Shown here one piece after another: positions 1 to 8,550 of a stretch of DNA of 64,000 nt; position 1 is the stretch's first letter, and the number at the start of each line of letters is the position of its first letter. The stretch is from CAYXVJ01 sp050309435 (GTDB taxonomy: Bacteria; Bacillota; Clostridia; Saccharofermentanales; Fastidiosipilaceae): positions 62,001-126,000 of the forward strand of contig JBNRMJ010000031.1 in NCBI GenBank assembly GCA_050309435.1, given 5' to 3'. Both the position numbers and the translations under genes were made by a program. The notes under the pieces were generated by a model that searched no databases, was not told the DNA's origin, and saw only the letters and a list, made by a program, of their open reading frames with translations.

Positions 1-1078
1 GACGCAACTTCACGCTGCGTGCCGCCCGCCCTGCCTGGGCCAGTAATATTTCCAGTCCGGTCTCGTCATCGAATTTTCCGGTCTTAATTCCCCAATCCGT
101 TTGAAAGCATGCTTCATACAAGGCTTCGAGCATCTCTGGCGTAAAATGCCTGCTCTGCTCTTTAAGCCGTTTGGCTACAAAAGGCGCAACAGGTAAACCC
201 TTGGCCAGCTCGCTTTGGGACCATTCATGAGCACAGAGCAGCTGTTTAAAATGTCTGGCAAGCATTATCAGGATCACCTGACTTGGTTCCTTATTGGCCC
301 ATAATAAATGCAAAAGGCGCAAAGCTTCGGATGAATCTCCAAGAGATAACGCATCTGTCAAATCGAAGATAGAGCCTCTGTTATCCGGTCGGCAGAGCTT
401 GTTAACAAGCGTGAGATCAATTCTCGTCCGTTTATCGTACTTGCATGCCAGTTTAAGTTTACTTAGCTCCTGGGTCAAAGAACGCATATCCATTTCACAG
501 CGGTCCACCAGACTTTCGCAAGCTAAGGCTTCTATCTCCAAACCTTCGCGACGAAGCCAGGCTCGAACCCAGTTATTTAAGGTTTCCGGATCTTGTCGGG
601 GAAACTGCACGATCAGGCCGCCGGCATCATCGATTAGTTTTTGAATGCGTTTTTGGCGACCGTCAATTTTCTCTTCCCAGAAAACCAAAACCGTGGTATC
701 TGCCATCTCCCCTATACTCTTGGATAATATTTCGAAATCGTCGTCACCTAAAGATCCTTTCGTAGCGAAAAAACCGCTTCTTTGAATCAATATGAGGCGC
801 TTATCCGATAGAAAAGGCGGCGTTCTCAGCTCCATACCCAGCTTTCTCAGATCCAAACGGCTGCCGTTGCCGTCGAGCTTGTAACTCAGTCCGTCTATAT
901 CAGCGGTCGCTTCATTCAGGCAAAGTCGACGTAAGGTATGCCAGCTGTTTTCCAGAAGAAAATCTTCTTCGCCGTAAAACAAATAAACCGGCCGAAGTTT
1001 TCCCTCGTTCAACTCGCGCATGAGGTTTTTATAGTAGTCATGATTAATACTTTTTCGATAAGCCGCCATCGCCGTCAT
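1..1078 (-). CDS. holA: DNA polymerase III delta subunit, partial at left edge
   Basis: This is the delta subunit of the DNA polymerase III clamp loader, which opens the beta sliding clamp. The minus-strand frame is open from an ATG at 1078-1076 to the window edge, about 359 codons, close to the usual 330-350 residues, so only the last few residues and the stop should be missing. The N-terminus reads about 20 residues and then VYLFYGEEDFLLE, the typical delta-subunit start of domain I. Later segments (SKLKLACKY, FDLTDALSLGD, LARHFKQLL, LEILLAQAGRA) fit the family's helical domains. The ATG overlaps the comEC stop as ATGA, so the two genes are translationally coupled; comEC-holA adjacency is common in Bacillota. 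Identification is by family resemblance, without a search. Confidence 0.9.
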   Translation of the reverse strand, partial: MTAMAAYRKSINHDYYKNLMRELNEGKLRPVYLFYGEEDFLLENSWHTLRRLCLNEATADIDGLSYKLDGNGSRLDLRKLGMELRTPPFLSDKRLILIQRSGFFATKGSLGDDDFEILSKSIGEMADTTVLVFWEEKIDGRQKRIQKLIDDAGGLIVQFPRQDPETLNNWVRAWLRREGLEIEALACESLVDRCEMDMRSLTQELSKLKLACKYDKRTRIDLTLVNKLCRPDNRGSIFDLTDALSLGDSSEALRLLHLLWANKEPSQVILIMLARHFKQLLCAHEWSQSELAKGLPVAPFVAKRLKEQSRHFTPEMLEALYEACFQTDWGIKTGKFDDETGLEILLAQAGRAARSVKLR

Positions 1079-3576
1079 TTACCTTTCCAGATTATTTTCG
1101 GACAATTATACCGGTAAAAGGTCCAGGATTGGTTTCTTGACTGAAGCACCAGAGCCCCGTCTTCATCTGTACGAAAGACCTCGCTGCCAATATCTTGGAG
1201 AGATTGTAGCACAGCCTCGTGAGGATGTCCGTAGTTATTTCGACCGACCGATATCACACTGATTTCCGGACGACAGCACTCCAGAAACAGTTTACAGCAG
1301 GATGTTTCTGATCCGTGATGCGCTACCTTTAATATGTCGATATCCGCTATGGTGTTTTGTCCGATCATAGCCAGTTCGGCTTCTTTTTCACAATCGCCGG
1401 TCATAAGCACATCCAGATTCTGTCCCGTCAGATGAAAAACCAGAGATGCTGCATTACCGGACTTCGCCGCTGTTTCGGGCCAAATGCATTTCAGCCTGAA
1501 GGTTCGACCTATATTAACGATATCTCCGGCAGTAATCTCGGTCCAGGGTATCTTCAGTTCTGTTGCTATCTGTCTTAGTCTTGCATCCAGTTCACGCTCG
1601 TCACAAGCATCCTTCGTGCTTCCGTAAACCTGCGGTGTTGCGGCAACAGAGCGAATCATGCCTTCTTTCATCAGGAAGTCGAGCGAGCCTGCATGATCAT
1701 CATGCATATGAGTTACGATGGCTAAGTCTATCCGGGTTATACCTAATTTGCGGATAGCCGGTAAAATGACTCGCTCTCCTTCTTTTCTCGACGCCGTATC
1801 TATTAATATCGTCTGTCCGCTTTTTGCTTTTATTATGGCAGAATCTGCCTGACCTACAGAGAGAAAGTAGATTTCCAGATCCGGTTTTATGACATAAGCA
1901 CTGATTAAGATGATGCCTGCAGCAAGAAGATATGCCGTAGTAATACGACAAGCGCTTCTGATCGGTTTTGCTTGAATGAAACAAATCAGTAAAATAATGA
2001 TCAGAATATAGAGATAAATGAATCTTTGGTTGGGCATGACAGACCGGGCATGGAAAACACCAGGCAACGATGCCAGTTTTCGCATCAACAGCAACAAAAC
2101 CTCAATCGGCTTAAAGATGGAAGCAAGCAACCGGTAATCAAGATACGGTGCCAACAAGGCTAACGGAGTTATGACGGTAAGCATGATGGTCAGAGCGGCC
2201 GATATCGGAACCGCAGCCCAGTTTAGAGGTATAGACCAAAATGTGAAAGCAGATCCGATCGACAAACTGAAGGGTATGACGGCAAACTGTGAAACAAGTG
2301 GCGTAAGCATCGCAACCATCAATATCCGAATCCGGTTTTTCTTTCGACGTTCGAGTAAAAGCCATTGCTTTTTCACACCAAAAGAATGGATGGAAATATC
2401 CAGCATTCGTTCTGATAAGGGAGATAATATTGTCATCAATGCATAACTGACCGCTGAAGACATTAAGAAGCCTGTTTGAAGCGCACTGCGAGGATTGAAT
2501 GCCAGGATCATACATACGGCCAGTCCCAGCGCGCTACGTCCGCTGACCGGGCGATATAAAACGCGGGCAATTATCACCACCAGATTCATCGCAATAGCTC
2601 TCGTAACGGAAGCATCCCAGTTGATCAGCATACCGAAAAAAAGCAGCGCCGGTAAGTAAGTCAGCTGCCTTCGTTTCCAGCTGAGCGGACTTCTCTGCAG
2701 GAAAGGAACGATAAAAGTAAAAAGCAGGCTCACATTCGATCCCGAGACTACCAGTAAATGAGATAAACCCGATTGCTTAAAATCATCCTTGATCGAACGA
2801 CCCAGTAAATCTTCGTTGCCTAAAAGCATAGCCGCGGCCAGCGCTCCCGAATCCTCGCCGAATACAGAAACAAAATAACGGCTCACATACTGATTGATAT
2901 GGTTGGCCATTTTAGCGGGCAGATCACGCCATAATGGCCCTTTTATATCGTGTGGCGTTTCTCCTTCTGCCATAGCGGCGTTCAAAAAAATACCCTGGCT
3001 CAGACGGTAAGATCGTTCGTCAAATGCACCCGGATTGGCAGCTCTGGAAGTCGGATAAAAGCAAAGCCGTGCTTTGAAGCGATCGCCGTACACCGGCTTT
3101 GCGGAATGCGTAAAACTAAACTGTGCACGTACAGATTTATCAACGAGAGCGGTTAATTCATAAGCTCCGAAAACAGTATCGCGACACGCTAATACTTTTA
3201 TGTCATGGATGCTTGCATCGGCTTCGTTTAGTAGTACATCGGCATATACAGCCGGCCGATACAGCCTTATATATATCGATGTCGCTGTTGAGAGAGATAT
3301 GAATATGGCCAGCAGTAACTGTCTCTTGTGTCGTTTCCTGTCTGAATCACCTGAGAGATCATTCGTGCTATGTAACTTTTTTTGACTATCCGGTATAAAG
3401 CCGATCAAGACGAGAGCCAAAGCAAGAAAGATCAGAGCTAACACGAGCCATAATTCTCTTCGGGCACAAACCTGGATAGTGAGGATTTGAATTAATGCCA
3501 AAACAGTGTAAAGACGTTGATCTAGACCGGCGTAGAATTCCCGAAGCAAGCATATCCGAAATCTTTCTTGTCGCAT
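1075..3576 (-). CDS. comEC: ComEC/Rec2 DNA-uptake channel protein
   Basis: This is a polytopic membrane protein of the ComEC/Rec2 family, the channel that carries single-stranded DNA across the cytoplasmic membrane in natural transformation. It has about 830 residues, full length for the family. Order of parts: hydrophobic N-terminus (about 20-115), a soluble OB-like part, the Competence domain starting near residue 250 (AMLLGNEDLLG, then SGLSHLLVVSGSNVSLLF), a run of membrane segments, and a C-terminal metallo-beta-lactamase domain from about residue 575 with the motif THMHDDHAGS near residue 625. Two ATGs are adjacent; the second (3576) lies 5 nt from AGGAGG and is preferred over the first (3579). 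No other competence gene (comEA, comGA) is in the window, so working transformation cannot be inferred. Confidence 0.93.
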   Translation of the reverse strand: MRQERFRICLLREFYAGLDQRLYTVLALIQILTIQVCARRELWLVLALIFLALALVLIGFIPDSQKKLHSTNDLSGDSDRKRHKRQLLLAIFISLSTATSIYIRLYRPAVYADVLLNEADASIHDIKVLACRDTVFGAYELTALVDKSVRAQFSFTHSAKPVYGDRFKARLCFYPTSRAANPGAFDERSYRLSQGIFLNAAMAEGETPHDIKGPLWRDLPAKMANHINQYVSRYFVSVFGEDSGALAAAMLLGNEDLLGRSIKDDFKQSGLSHLLVVSGSNVSLLFTFIVPFLQRSPLSWKRRQLTYLPALLFFGMLINWDASVTRAIAMNLVVIIARVLYRPVSGRSALGLAVCMILAFNPRSALQTGFLMSSAVSYALMTILSPLSERMLDISIHSFGVKKQWLLLERRKKNRIRILMVAMLTPLVSQFAVIPFSLSIGSAFTFWSIPLNWAAVPISAALTIMLTVITPLALLAPYLDYRLLASIFKPIEVLLLLMRKLASLPGVFHARSVMPNQRFIYLYILIIILLICFIQAKPIRSACRITTAYLLAAGIILISAYVIKPDLEIYFLSVGQADSAIIKAKSGQTILIDTASRKEGERVILPAIRKLGITRIDLAIVTHMHDDHAGSLDFLMKEGMIRSVAATPQVYGSTKDACDERELDARLRQIATELKIPWTEITAGDIVNIGRTFRLKCIWPETAAKSGNAASLVFHLTGQNLDVLMTGDCEKEAELAMIGQNTIADIDILKVAHHGSETSCCKLFLECCRPEISVISVGRNNYGHPHEAVLQSLQDIGSEVFRTDEDGALVLQSRNQSWTFYRYNCPKIIWKGK

Positions 3577-3678
3577 CATCTCCTCCTGCCCAAGTTACCG
3601 AGGTAATTGACTTTAGTTTAGGAAGATTAATGCTAAAATAGCCGGCCGTTTTTATACCTTATTTATTGAAACTACTGC

Positions 3679-4299
3679 TTATTCCTCAAGAAACTCGGAT
3701 GATCCATGACTCTCATTCATGATAGACGTGATGTAAGAGCCCAGTTCGTCGAGCCCCTGGCGCTTCAGGTTGGATACGGTAAAGACAGCCTGATCCTCGC
3801 GCAGGTCAAGCTCTCTTAATATCAGTTCTGTTTGCTTGCGAATTTGCTGTTTGCTTAATTTGTCACCTTTCGAAAGCACAATAGCGGAAGGATATGGCTG
3901 AGACTTTAAGAACTCCTGCATAATCAAATCATCTTTACTGGGTTTGTGTCGGATATCCATCAAATGTAAAACCAGTTTGATCGGGCGATCGATTTGAAAA
4001 TAACTGTCGATCAACTTACTGAAACCCGCTTTTGCTTGACGAGAAGCAGTATAACCGTAACCGGGAAGGTCCGTTATGTAAAAGGAATCATTTACAAGAA
4101 AGTAGAGCACCATCTGTGTTTTTCCCGGTGTCTGACTGACTCTGGCCAGATTTTTTCTGCCTGCAAGAGCATTGACCAGGCTTGATTTACCCACATTCGA
4201 GCGACCTGCCAGGACTACCTCTCCCCGTCCGTCTGCCGGGACCTGATCAATTCTCGCAGCCGGGCCTGTGTATTCTACTTTTGTAAAGGTCTTATCCAA
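3679..4299 (-). CDS. engB: Ribosome-biogenesis GTPase EngB (YsxC/YihA)
   Basis: This is a 206-residue TrmE-Era-EngA-EngB-Septin type GTPase that assists assembly of the large ribosomal subunit. G1 is GRSNVGKSS near residues 33-41, G2 is TPGKTQ, G3 is DLPGYG, and G4 appears as SKGDK rather than the usual TKxDK. The start codon is TTG (4299-4297) with AAGGAAG just upstream; no in-frame ATG precedes the conserved N-terminus KVEYTGPA. It is the first gene of a short minus-strand group with comEC and holA. A gap of about 100 nt separates it from comEC. In many Bacillota engB sits next to lon, which is not the case here. Confidence 0.95.
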   Translation of the reverse strand: MDKTFTKVEYTGPAARIDQVPADGRGEVVLAGRSNVGKSSLVNALAGRKNLARVSQTPGKTQMVLYFLVNDSFYITDLPGYGYTASRQAKAGFSKLIDSYFQIDRPIKLVLHLMDIRHKPSKDDLIMQEFLKSQPYPSAIVLSKGDKLSKQQIRKQTELILRELDLREDQAVFTVSNLKRQGLDELGSYITSIMNESHGSSEFLEE

Positions 4300-4372
4300 T
4301 TTACTTCCTTCTTTCTGAGCCTTTGTCCTAAGAGGATCACGTTTGCTATCTCATTAACTGTCATTATTTGAA

Positions 4373-4402
4373 TTGTTATCATTCTTCGAGTAACGGTATA
4401 AT
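4373..4402 (+). promoter_or_regulatory. Sigma-A-like promoter for the prs pair
   Basis: A -35 element TTGTTA (4373-4378) is followed after 18 nt by TATAAT (4397-4402). It lies about 70 nt upstream of the first PRPP synthetase gene and is the only strong promoter-like site in this divergent gap with engB. Confidence 0.55.
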
Positions 4403-4470
4403 AAAGGTGATAACAACGCACGTCTTCTGTTAAATATATCAGAAGCAGCTAATTTGGGGGGACCTCATAT

Positions 4471-5706
4471 ATGCCTGTTCCGGACAACGCCAAAAGTGAT
4501 AGTTATTTTATATACAATCAATATGGCGATAACCTAATGGAGCCTGTCGGACCGATCGGATTGATTTCATTGAGCAGTAGCGAATCTTTTACCGCTATGG
4601 TCAATGATTACCTCTATTCCCGTCGGCTCGAATATACCGAAAACTCTGAAGATTATACCACTACAAGACCCGGCTTTCTGCGTAAGAACTATTTTGCCGA
4701 TATCCATGGTGACCGTTTCACCACCGGTGAAGGAAAAGTTACTCTGGCCAGTACGGTACGCGGGCATGATATTTTTATTTTAATCGATGTCCTGAATTAT
4801 TCCAAAACATACGAACTCTTCGGCCAAACTAAACATATGACGCCGGACGAGCATTATCAGGATTTAAAACGAATTATTCTGGCAATCTCGGGTAAAGCCA
4901 GACGCATCAACATCATCATGCCTTTCCTCTACGAGAGCCGTCAACATAAGCGTAACGGGCGCGAATCGCTCGATAGTGCATTTATGCTCGAAGAACTCCA
5001 TAAGCTGGGCGTATCCAATATTCTCACCTTCGATGCTCATGACCCCCGTGTTGCTAATGCGGCCCCGATGTCCGGCTTCGAAAACATTTCTGCGCACTAT
5101 CAGGTTATTAAAGCTTTAAAACGTTTGGAACCCGCTTTATCGCTAACCAATGACAATTTAATGGTTATCAGCCCGGACGAAGGAGCATTGCAAAGAGCCA
5201 TGTACTATTCGACCATGCTGGGCTGTCAGCTCGGTACCTTCTACAAACGCCGCGATTATACGCAGATAGTGGAAGGCCGCAATCCGATTATCAGTCATGA
5301 GTTCCTCGGAGATTCCGCAGAGGGTAAAGATATTTTGATTGTTGACGACATGATCGCATCAGGTGAGTCGATGCTGGATATCGCACGCGAAATGCGTCGT
5401 ATGAATGCCGGAAAGATCTATTGCACCGCTACTTTCGGACTTTTTACCAGCGGTATCGATAACTTCAATAAAGCCTATGAAGAAGGAGTAATCGACAAGG
5501 TCTTATCCACGAACCTGACTTATCTTTCGCCGGAGGTTTTAAGTGCACCCTGGTTTGTCAGTGTCAACATGGCCAAGTACATCGCTCTTTTGATCGATGC
5601 TATCAACCACGACGCCTCGCTTTCGCTCTTATTGGATCCTGCCATGAAGATTCAAACCTTATTGGATCCCGGAAACGATAAAGTGACCGCTCACGATGAG
5701 GACTGA
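4471..5706 (+). CDS. prs: Ribose-phosphate pyrophosphokinase, copy 1
   Basis: PRPP synthetase makes PRPP from ribose 5-phosphate and ATP for nucleotide, His and Trp synthesis. At 411 residues it is about 95 longer than classical Prs (about 315), mainly through an extended N-terminus. Matching parts: FTTGEGKV and VRGHDIF (N-domain), the ATP-binding segment YESRQHKRNGRESLD (RQ kept; classical RQD is RQH), the metal-binding His in FDAHDPR, the catalytic flexible loop FYKRRDY with Lys259, and the PRPP/R5P loop IVDDMIASGES near residues 290-301. The classical DTGGT or DTAGT loop is ASGES here. The ribosome site is TTGGGGGG about 8 nt from the ATG. A paralog follows 46 nt downstream in the same direction. 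The family call is firm; the relative activity of the two copies is unknown. Confidence 0.92.
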   Translation: MPVPDNAKSDSYFIYNQYGDNLMEPVGPIGLISLSSSESFTAMVNDYLYSRRLEYTENSEDYTTTRPGFLRKNYFADIHGDRFTTGEGKVTLASTVRGHDIFILIDVLNYSKTYELFGQTKHMTPDEHYQDLKRIILAISGKARRINIIMPFLYESRQHKRNGRESLDSAFMLEELHKLGVSNILTFDAHDPRVANAAPMSGFENISAHYQVIKALKRLEPALSLTNDNLMVISPDEGALQRAMYYSTMLGCQLGTFYKRRDYTQIVEGRNPIISHEFLGDSAEGKDILIVDDMIASGESMLDIAREMRRMNAGKIYCTATFGLFTSGIDNFNKAYEEGVIDKVLSTNLTYLSPEVLSAPWFVSVNMAKYIALLIDAINHDASLSLLLDPAMKIQTLLDPGNDKVTAHDED

Positions 5707-5732
5707 TATATCTTATAGCTTATGGAAACGTG

Positions 5733-5748
5733 CTTGAGGAGGTTCAAG
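5733..5748 (+). promoter_or_regulatory. Small hairpin presenting the Shine-Dalgarno of prs copy 2
   Basis: CTTGA (5733-5737) and TCAAG (5744-5748) flank GGAGGT, so the ribosome site of the second prs gene lies in the loop of a 5-bp stem 4 nt before its ATG. The stem is short and may be chance. Confidence 0.35.
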
Positions 5749-5752
5749 TGTT

Positions 5753-7012
5753 ATGACAGATGAACAGAGAATAGAGAGTGTTATCTCATCTAGTAAAGGA
5801 TATTCGGATTACAATCCGGTGGGACAGAATGCCGGTAAAACCGAAGGCCCCGTAGGTCTGGTTCAATTACCCGGCAGCCGGGATTTTACCAGCCTTGTCA
5901 ATCAGCATTTATACGAGAGAAGGCTGGCTTATTTGCAAGACAGCTACTCTCCTTCCGATTTGGAAAGAGGAACGCTGCGTGACGATTACATCATCCCGAC
6001 TCGGGCGGTTCGTTTTTCGTCCGGCGAAGGAAAAGGAGAAATTTATTCGAGCGTACGCGGCCATGACTTGTTTATCATTTGCGATGTTATGAATCACAGC
6101 GTCAAATTTAAGATGTTCGGGCGCGAGGTTCCGATGGGACCCGACGATCATTTTCAGGATTTAATCCGCATGATACTTGCTGCTACGGGTAAAGCCAAAC
6201 GAATTAACGTCATTATGCCTTTCCTCTATGAAAGCCGCCAGCATGTCCGTATGACACGAGAATCGCTTGACTGTGCTTATATGCTAAAAGAGCTCAGTGA
6301 GCTCGGAGTAGAAAATATTATCACTTTCGATCCTCACGACCCCAGAGTCGAGAATGCTCTTCCTTCCAAGAGTCTGGAAAATATTCCGACCAGCTACAGT
6401 CTGATCGAAGGTTTCCTGAACAATTATCCGGACGTGAAACTTGGCGGGAAAGACAGAATGATGGTCATCAGTCCGGACGAACTGGGAATGAAACGCGCCA
6501 CATTCTACGCTTCCATCATGGAGCTTCCCCTTGGAACCTTCTATCGCCAAAGAGATGTCAATACAGCCAACAACAATCGTTCGGCTTCGATTCTGGATTA
6601 TAAATTCCTTGGCGAATCTCCGGCCGGCAGAGATGTTGTCATCGTCGATGATATGATCATCACGGGAAGCACGATCGTTGAAACAGCCCGTCGTCTGAAG
6701 GAAATGAAAGCCAAACGGGTCTTCGTACTCGCGGCATATCCGCTTATGGTACACGGTACAGGAGACCTGGAGGAAGCATATCGCGAAGGTATCATCGATC
6801 GCGTCATTTCCACCAATCTTGTTTACAGACGTCCCGAGCTCCTGGAAGCACCCTGGTACATCGATGTGGATATGAGTTATTTTGTGGCCTTGTTAATCGA
6901 CGCGATCAACCATAACTCTTCCATCTCCAAACTGATCGATCAGTCCGAAGTGATCAAACGCATCATTAACGAGCATAACGAGCGTCAGGCGTTCATGAAC
7001 CTATTACAGTAA
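5753..7012 (+). CDS. prs: Ribose-phosphate pyrophosphokinase paralog, copy 2
   Basis: This is a 419-residue paralog of the gene just upstream, with the same long architecture: FSSGEGKG, VRGHDLF, YESRQHVRMTRESLD, FDPHDPR and IVDDMIITGST (about residues 294-306). The key difference is in the catalytic flexible loop. Copy 1 and classical enzymes have K-R-R; here it reads FYRQRDV, so the lysine whose loss strongly reduces activity in the E. coli enzyme is Arg265. The phosphate-binding loop ITGST is closer to the general PRTase pattern than that of copy 1. It is co-transcribed with copy 1 (46-nt gap, GAGGAGG ribosome site) and ends before a strong terminator. It could be a second active isozyme, a regulatory partner like eukaryotic PRPP synthetase-associated proteins, or a subunit of a mixed oligomer. 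The function is inferred only. Confidence 0.85.
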   Translation: MTDEQRIESVISSSKGYSDYNPVGQNAGKTEGPVGLVQLPGSRDFTSLVNQHLYERRLAYLQDSYSPSDLERGTLRDDYIIPTRAVRFSSGEGKGEIYSSVRGHDLFIICDVMNHSVKFKMFGREVPMGPDDHFQDLIRMILAATGKAKRINVIMPFLYESRQHVRMTRESLDCAYMLKELSELGVENIITFDPHDPRVENALPSKSLENIPTSYSLIEGFLNNYPDVKLGGKDRMMVISPDELGMKRATFYASIMELPLGTFYRQRDVNTANNNRSASILDYKFLGESPAGRDVVIVDDMIITGSTIVETARRLKEMKAKRVFVLAAYPLMVHGTGDLEEAYREGIIDRVISTNLVYRRPELLEAPWYIDVDMSYFVALLIDAINHNSSISKLIDQSEVIKRIINEHNERQAFMNLLQ

Positions 7013-7030
7013 TTAAGACTCTAATACTTA

Positions 7031-7066
7031 AAAACAGCACTTTCGTCAAGCGAAGGTGCTGTTTTA
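7031..7066 (+). terminator. Rho-independent terminator after prs copy 2
   Basis: AAAACAGCAC (7031-7040) pairs with GTGCTGTTTT (7056-7065) around a 15-nt loop that can itself pair partly (TTCG with CGAA). A T-rich tail follows. It may also serve the opposing PP2C gene, which ends at 7102. Confidence 0.85.
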
Positions 7067-7101
7067 CTTTGTCGTCATTTTATGGATACGATCCCTCATG
7101 T

Positions 7102-8538
7102 CTAATTCAAAAGATTCTGGAAAAAGCTTCTAATCGTGGCAAAGTTCACCAGCAGCCAGGATGCCGCATATCCTATCGCGACAAAGACAAGCAGGAATAA
7201 AATGTTCTTCCAGATCTTTTTCGTGTTCACTCGCGATCTGCCTCGTGTATCTCTTTGAAGACGACGCTGTTGCCACTGCTGTTCTTCTTCATAAGCGGAG
7301 CTGACTTTTATCGGAGCAGAGGAAACTTTTCTGGCTTGTTGCCTGGAGGCGGCTTGAGCCTGAGCCCGACGGAAGCGTTCCTGATCTTCGGGACTCAGCT
7401 CTAGAGTTGGCCTGGGTCTAGGATTCAAACGCTCTGCTGCGTTTGGCACTGTTTCCGCTTTAGCTTCGCGAGCTTGAGCTGCCGGAGGTGTCTGTGACGC
7501 AGGTGTTACAGCGGGACTGACCGCAGCCTCTCCGTTTACCGCCTGATTGTCTCTTATAAGAGGTTTTGGTATTTCGCTTCCGCTTGTCTTTTTCACAGGG
7601 ACTACCTCCGTATCTGATTGCTTGGGAACCGTGAAACTTTTTAAAGCAACGGGTTTGGATCGTTCGGCATGACTGATTACCGTCAACTCGAACGGCCCCT
7701 CTTCTACCGCGTCAGGATGGAGTTCCGGCTTGATGGGATTGGCTTCTGTCACAGAGATCAGAATCAAACTGGCATTGTCCTTCCCGCCGGCTTCCAAAGC
7801 CGCTTCAAGCATTTTATCGCCAATCTCCGCCAAGGTTCCGCCGGAATGGAGTAATGCCTCGATCTGACGCATCGACAACATCTCGGTTATACCGTCGCTG
7901 CAGAGCATATATATATCGCCAGTCTTAATCCAGATCTCCGGCGTGACCGACGGTTCGAGATTTTTCTCTTCGGGGAACAATCCCAGATGCTGAGTTAAGC
8001 GGTGACGATCGGGATGCAGGAGCGCTTCCTCTTCGGTGATAATACCCATATCCAGCAAGCGCTGCACATGAGTATGTTTTTGTGTCAAAGGATAACTTTT
8101 CCCGTCTCGAATCAAAAAAGCCATGCTGTCGCCGACATTGATAACCTGAGCGACGTAGCGACCGAGCAGCAAACAGGTAAAGGTCGTACCCATTCGCAGA
8201 TTCGAATTATTTTGAATATATTGACAAATGGTTTCGTTGGTGCGGGAAATATAGTGATCCATCAGCTTCGGAAACGACTGACCGGAGACATTATTAAAAC
8301 GATCTTCCAGGACTTTGAGTCCAGAAACCGCCATGTAGGAGGCTTGTTCACCCAGGGCCTCGCCGCCCATGCCGTCACAAATAGCGAAGAGCGTGCGTCT
8401 GTCTTCCCCGCTCATTTGAGCCTGGTAACGCTCCCCTGTCTCGCTTGTATTGCGCCAGGATTGCTTGAAATAGAGATTGTCTTCGTTATTTTTTCGGTGA
8501 CGCCCCACATCCGATAGAGCAATAGCTTGAAATTTCAA
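7102..8538 (-). CDS. Membrane-anchored PP2C-family Ser/Thr phosphatase
   Basis: This is a metal-dependent PPM/PP2C phosphatase that removes phosphate from Ser/Thr. The catalytic domain covers about residues 1-270: RHRKNNEDN (metal/phosphate site), CDGMGGEALG, MGTTFTCLL, VGDSMAFL, LCSDGITEML and GGKDNASL. Then comes a region of about 170 residues rich in Pro, Ala, Lys and Gln, apparently disordered, and a single membrane helix near residues 447-470 with a short tail. Usual stand-alone PrpC/Stp proteins are about 250 residues, so the linker and anchor are extra. The start is TTG (8538-8536), 5 nt from GGAGG. It is the last gene of a unit with LCP, cytidylyltransferase and aminotransferase genes. 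The usual PASTA kinase partner is not in the window. Role in envelope signalling is inferred. Confidence 0.9.
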   Translation of the reverse strand: MKFQAIALSDVGRHRKNNEDNLYFKQSWRNTSETGERYQAQMSGEDRRTLFAICDGMGGEALGEQASYMAVSGLKVLEDRFNNVSGQSFPKLMDHYISRTNETICQYIQNNSNLRMGTTFTCLLLGRYVAQVINVGDSMAFLIRDGKSYPLTQKHTHVQRLLDMGIITEEEALLHPDRHRLTQHLGLFPEEKNLEPSVTPEIWIKTGDIYMLCSDGITEMLSMRQIEALLHSGGTLAEIGDKMLEAALEAGGKDNASLILISVTEANPIKPELHPDAVEEGPFELTVISHAERSKPVALKSFTVPKQSDTEVVPVKKTSGSEIPKPLIRDNQAVNGEAAVSPAVTPASQTPPAAQAREAKAETVPNAAERLNPRPRPTLELSPEDQERFRRAQAQAASRQQARKVSSAPIKVSSAYEEEQQWQQRRLQRDTRGRSRVNTKKIWKNILFLLVFVAIGYAASWLLVNFATIRSFFQNLLN

Positions 8539-8550
8539 ATTTGCCTCCGT

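Noticed and set aside
1075..3576. Frameshift or decay in comEC
   Set aside because: The frame is intact from the N-terminal helices to the metallo-beta-lactamase end, although no other competence genes are near.
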